Shown piece by piece: positions 63,366 through 64,000 of a stretch of 64,000 nucleotides of DNA. Positions within the stretch are counted from its first letter, which is position 1; the number at the start of each line of letters is the position of its first letter. Under the pieces are notes generated by a model. The model did not search any database and was not told the origin of the DNA. It saw nothing but the letters and a program-made list of their open reading frames with translations. The DNA comes from Nesterenkonia lutea (GTDB lineage Bacteria; Actinomycetota; Actinomycetes; Actinomycetales; Micrococcaceae): assembly GCF_014873955.1 (NCBI RefSeq), contig NZ_JADBED010000001.1, forward strand, positions 1,364,001 to 1,428,000, in the 5' to 3' direction. Position numbers and translations under genes: made by a program.

Positions 63366-63371
63366 TAAGCT
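63366..63371 (+). promoter_or_regulatory. -10 box of the hotdog thioesterase gene (leaderless)
   Basis: TAAGCT is seven bases before the ATG at 63379, in the context ATCTAAGCTG shared with the gene at 53155. Confidence 0.5.
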
Positions 63372-63378
63372 GGAGCCC

Positions 63379-63912
63379 ATGACTTCTCAGCATGATGCGC
63401 TCAACCACGCCTCCCACAGCTCTGCCCCGGCTGCGCCCACCCCGTTCCCCGACGAGGAGGAGCGCCTCGCACGGATGGAGGCCGCCGGCATTCCCAAGGA
63501 GTATCAGCAGTGGACCGGCCCGCATGGGGTCACCCCGCTGGGCGTGAAGATGGGGCTGCGGTACGTGGAGATGCACCCGGACAAGATGGTGGCCACTCTT
63601 CCGGTGGCGGGCAACGAGCAGAACATGGGACTTTTCCACGGCGGCGCACATATGGTGCTGGCCGAGACCCTGGGCTCGATCGCCGCGATCCTGCACGCGC
63701 GGGTCAACCTGGGTGTGGACAATGCGGTGGTGGGCACCGAGCTCGGCGCCACCCACCACCGCTCGGTCACCGCAGGCATGGTCACAGCCACCTGCACCCC
63801 GATCAACCTGGGACGACAGCTGACCAGCCACCAGATCGTGATGACCGACGACGCCGGCCGCCGCCTCTCGACCGCCCGGATGACCAACATGATCCTGCCC
63901 AACCGCAACTGA
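63379..63912 (+). CDS. PaaI-type hotdog-fold thioesterase
   Basis: A 177-residue acyl-CoA thioesterase-like protein. The hotdog signature is GLFHGGAHMVLAETLGSIAA (about 94-113, with the HGG and catalytic acidic residue), followed by GTELGATHHRSVTAG and STARMTNMIL. This is the PaaI/MenI/EntH branch; an MenI (DHNA-CoA) role is possible in a menaquinone-using actinobacterium but unproven. The first 40 residues (HDALNHASHSSAPAAPT) are a low-complexity extension. The ATG follows a TAAGCT box by seven bases. Confidence 0.87.
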   Translation: MTSQHDALNHASHSSAPAAPTPFPDEEERLARMEAAGIPKEYQQWTGPHGVTPLGVKMGLRYVEMHPDKMVATLPVAGNEQNMGLFHGGAHMVLAETLGSIAAILHARVNLGVDNAVVGTELGATHHRSVTAGMVTATCTPINLGRQLTSHQIVMTDDAGRRLSTARMTNMILPNRN

Positions 63913-63947
63913 GCGGCGCCTCCAGCTCGGCATGCGCAGCGCCGTGC

Positions 63948-63998
63948 TCAGCCCTGCCGTCTGCTCAGTCCTGCCGTCTGATCAGCCCTGCCGCCTCA
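63948..63998. repeat. 17-bp tandem repeat, three units, at window edge
   Basis: Units at 63948, 63965 and 63982 follow TCAGCCCTGCCGTCTGC. Each starts with TCA, a reverse stop codon, as in the polA array, so a minus-strand gene may end at or beyond the window edge. Confidence 0.75.
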
Positions 63999-64000
63999 TC

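Overview
This is an ordinary stretch of chromosome from a high-GC actinobacterium. The gene set points to Micrococcales, most likely a Micrococcaceae relative such as Nesterenkonia or Arthrobacter (inference). The evidence is the mycothiol ligase MshC, OpcA, WhiA, a DUF5703 protein, a DUF3516 helicase, an Eis-type acetyltransferase, and TAnnnT boxes placed 6-7 nt before start codons, which is the actinobacterial leaderless arrangement. There are no rRNA genes, transposases, phage genes or CRISPR arrays. One tRNA gene (Leu, anticodon GAG) is present.

Layout. 1-7.8 kb: PAC2 protein (partial), mshC, uppP, a small acidic protein, a DUF5703 protein, an acyl-CoA dehydrogenase, an M20 peptidase, then a 1.1-kb accessory patch with a lipoprotein gene among three copies of a hairpin repeat. 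7.8-12.5 kb: tRNA-Leu, a lipoate ligase-like gene, rpmE2, a TauE-type permease, an ABC ATPase and serB. 12.7-21.3 kb: the pentose-phosphate cluster tkt-tal-pgi-zwf-opcA-pgl. 21.3-25.8 kb: glycolytic genes gap, pgk and tpiA with secG, then superoxide dismutase. 26-35 kb: whiA-yvcK-rapZ, uvrC, an acyltransferase and uvrA, the last under a LexA box. 35-42 kb: HAD phosphatase, an MBL-helicase-iminopeptidase operon with 4-nt overlaps, and terC behind a probable Mn riboswitch. 42.3-46.3 kb: four glycosyltransferases of a surface glycan pathway. 46.4-49.2 kb: coaE-uvrB. 49.2-53 kb: a LysR/EamA divergent pair and a BCCT transporter. 53-58 kb: an rRNA methyltransferase-like gene, rpsA and an eis-like gene. 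57.9-60.3 kb: an accessory locus with two maleate isomerase/arylmalonate decarboxylase-like proteins and a DUF3830 protein. 60.4-64 kb: polA and a hotdog thioesterase.

The genes work together as central carbon flux (oxidative and non-oxidative pentose phosphate plus lower glycolysis), nucleotide excision repair (uvrA, uvrB, uvrC, with polA), envelope synthesis (uppP, rapZ/yvcK, glycosyltransferases, acyltransferase) and redox/metal homeostasis (mshC, sod, terC).

The least explained signals are: (i) the 57.9-60.3 kb locus, whose divergent promoter region carries two overlapping perfect dyads 11 bp apart and where one paralogue has lost the second catalytic cysteine; (ii) two dispersed hairpin-repeat families; (iii) short tandem minisatellites at gene ends, one of which includes the polA stop codon; (iv) a 13-codon leaderless upstream ORF that overlaps pgl by ATGA.
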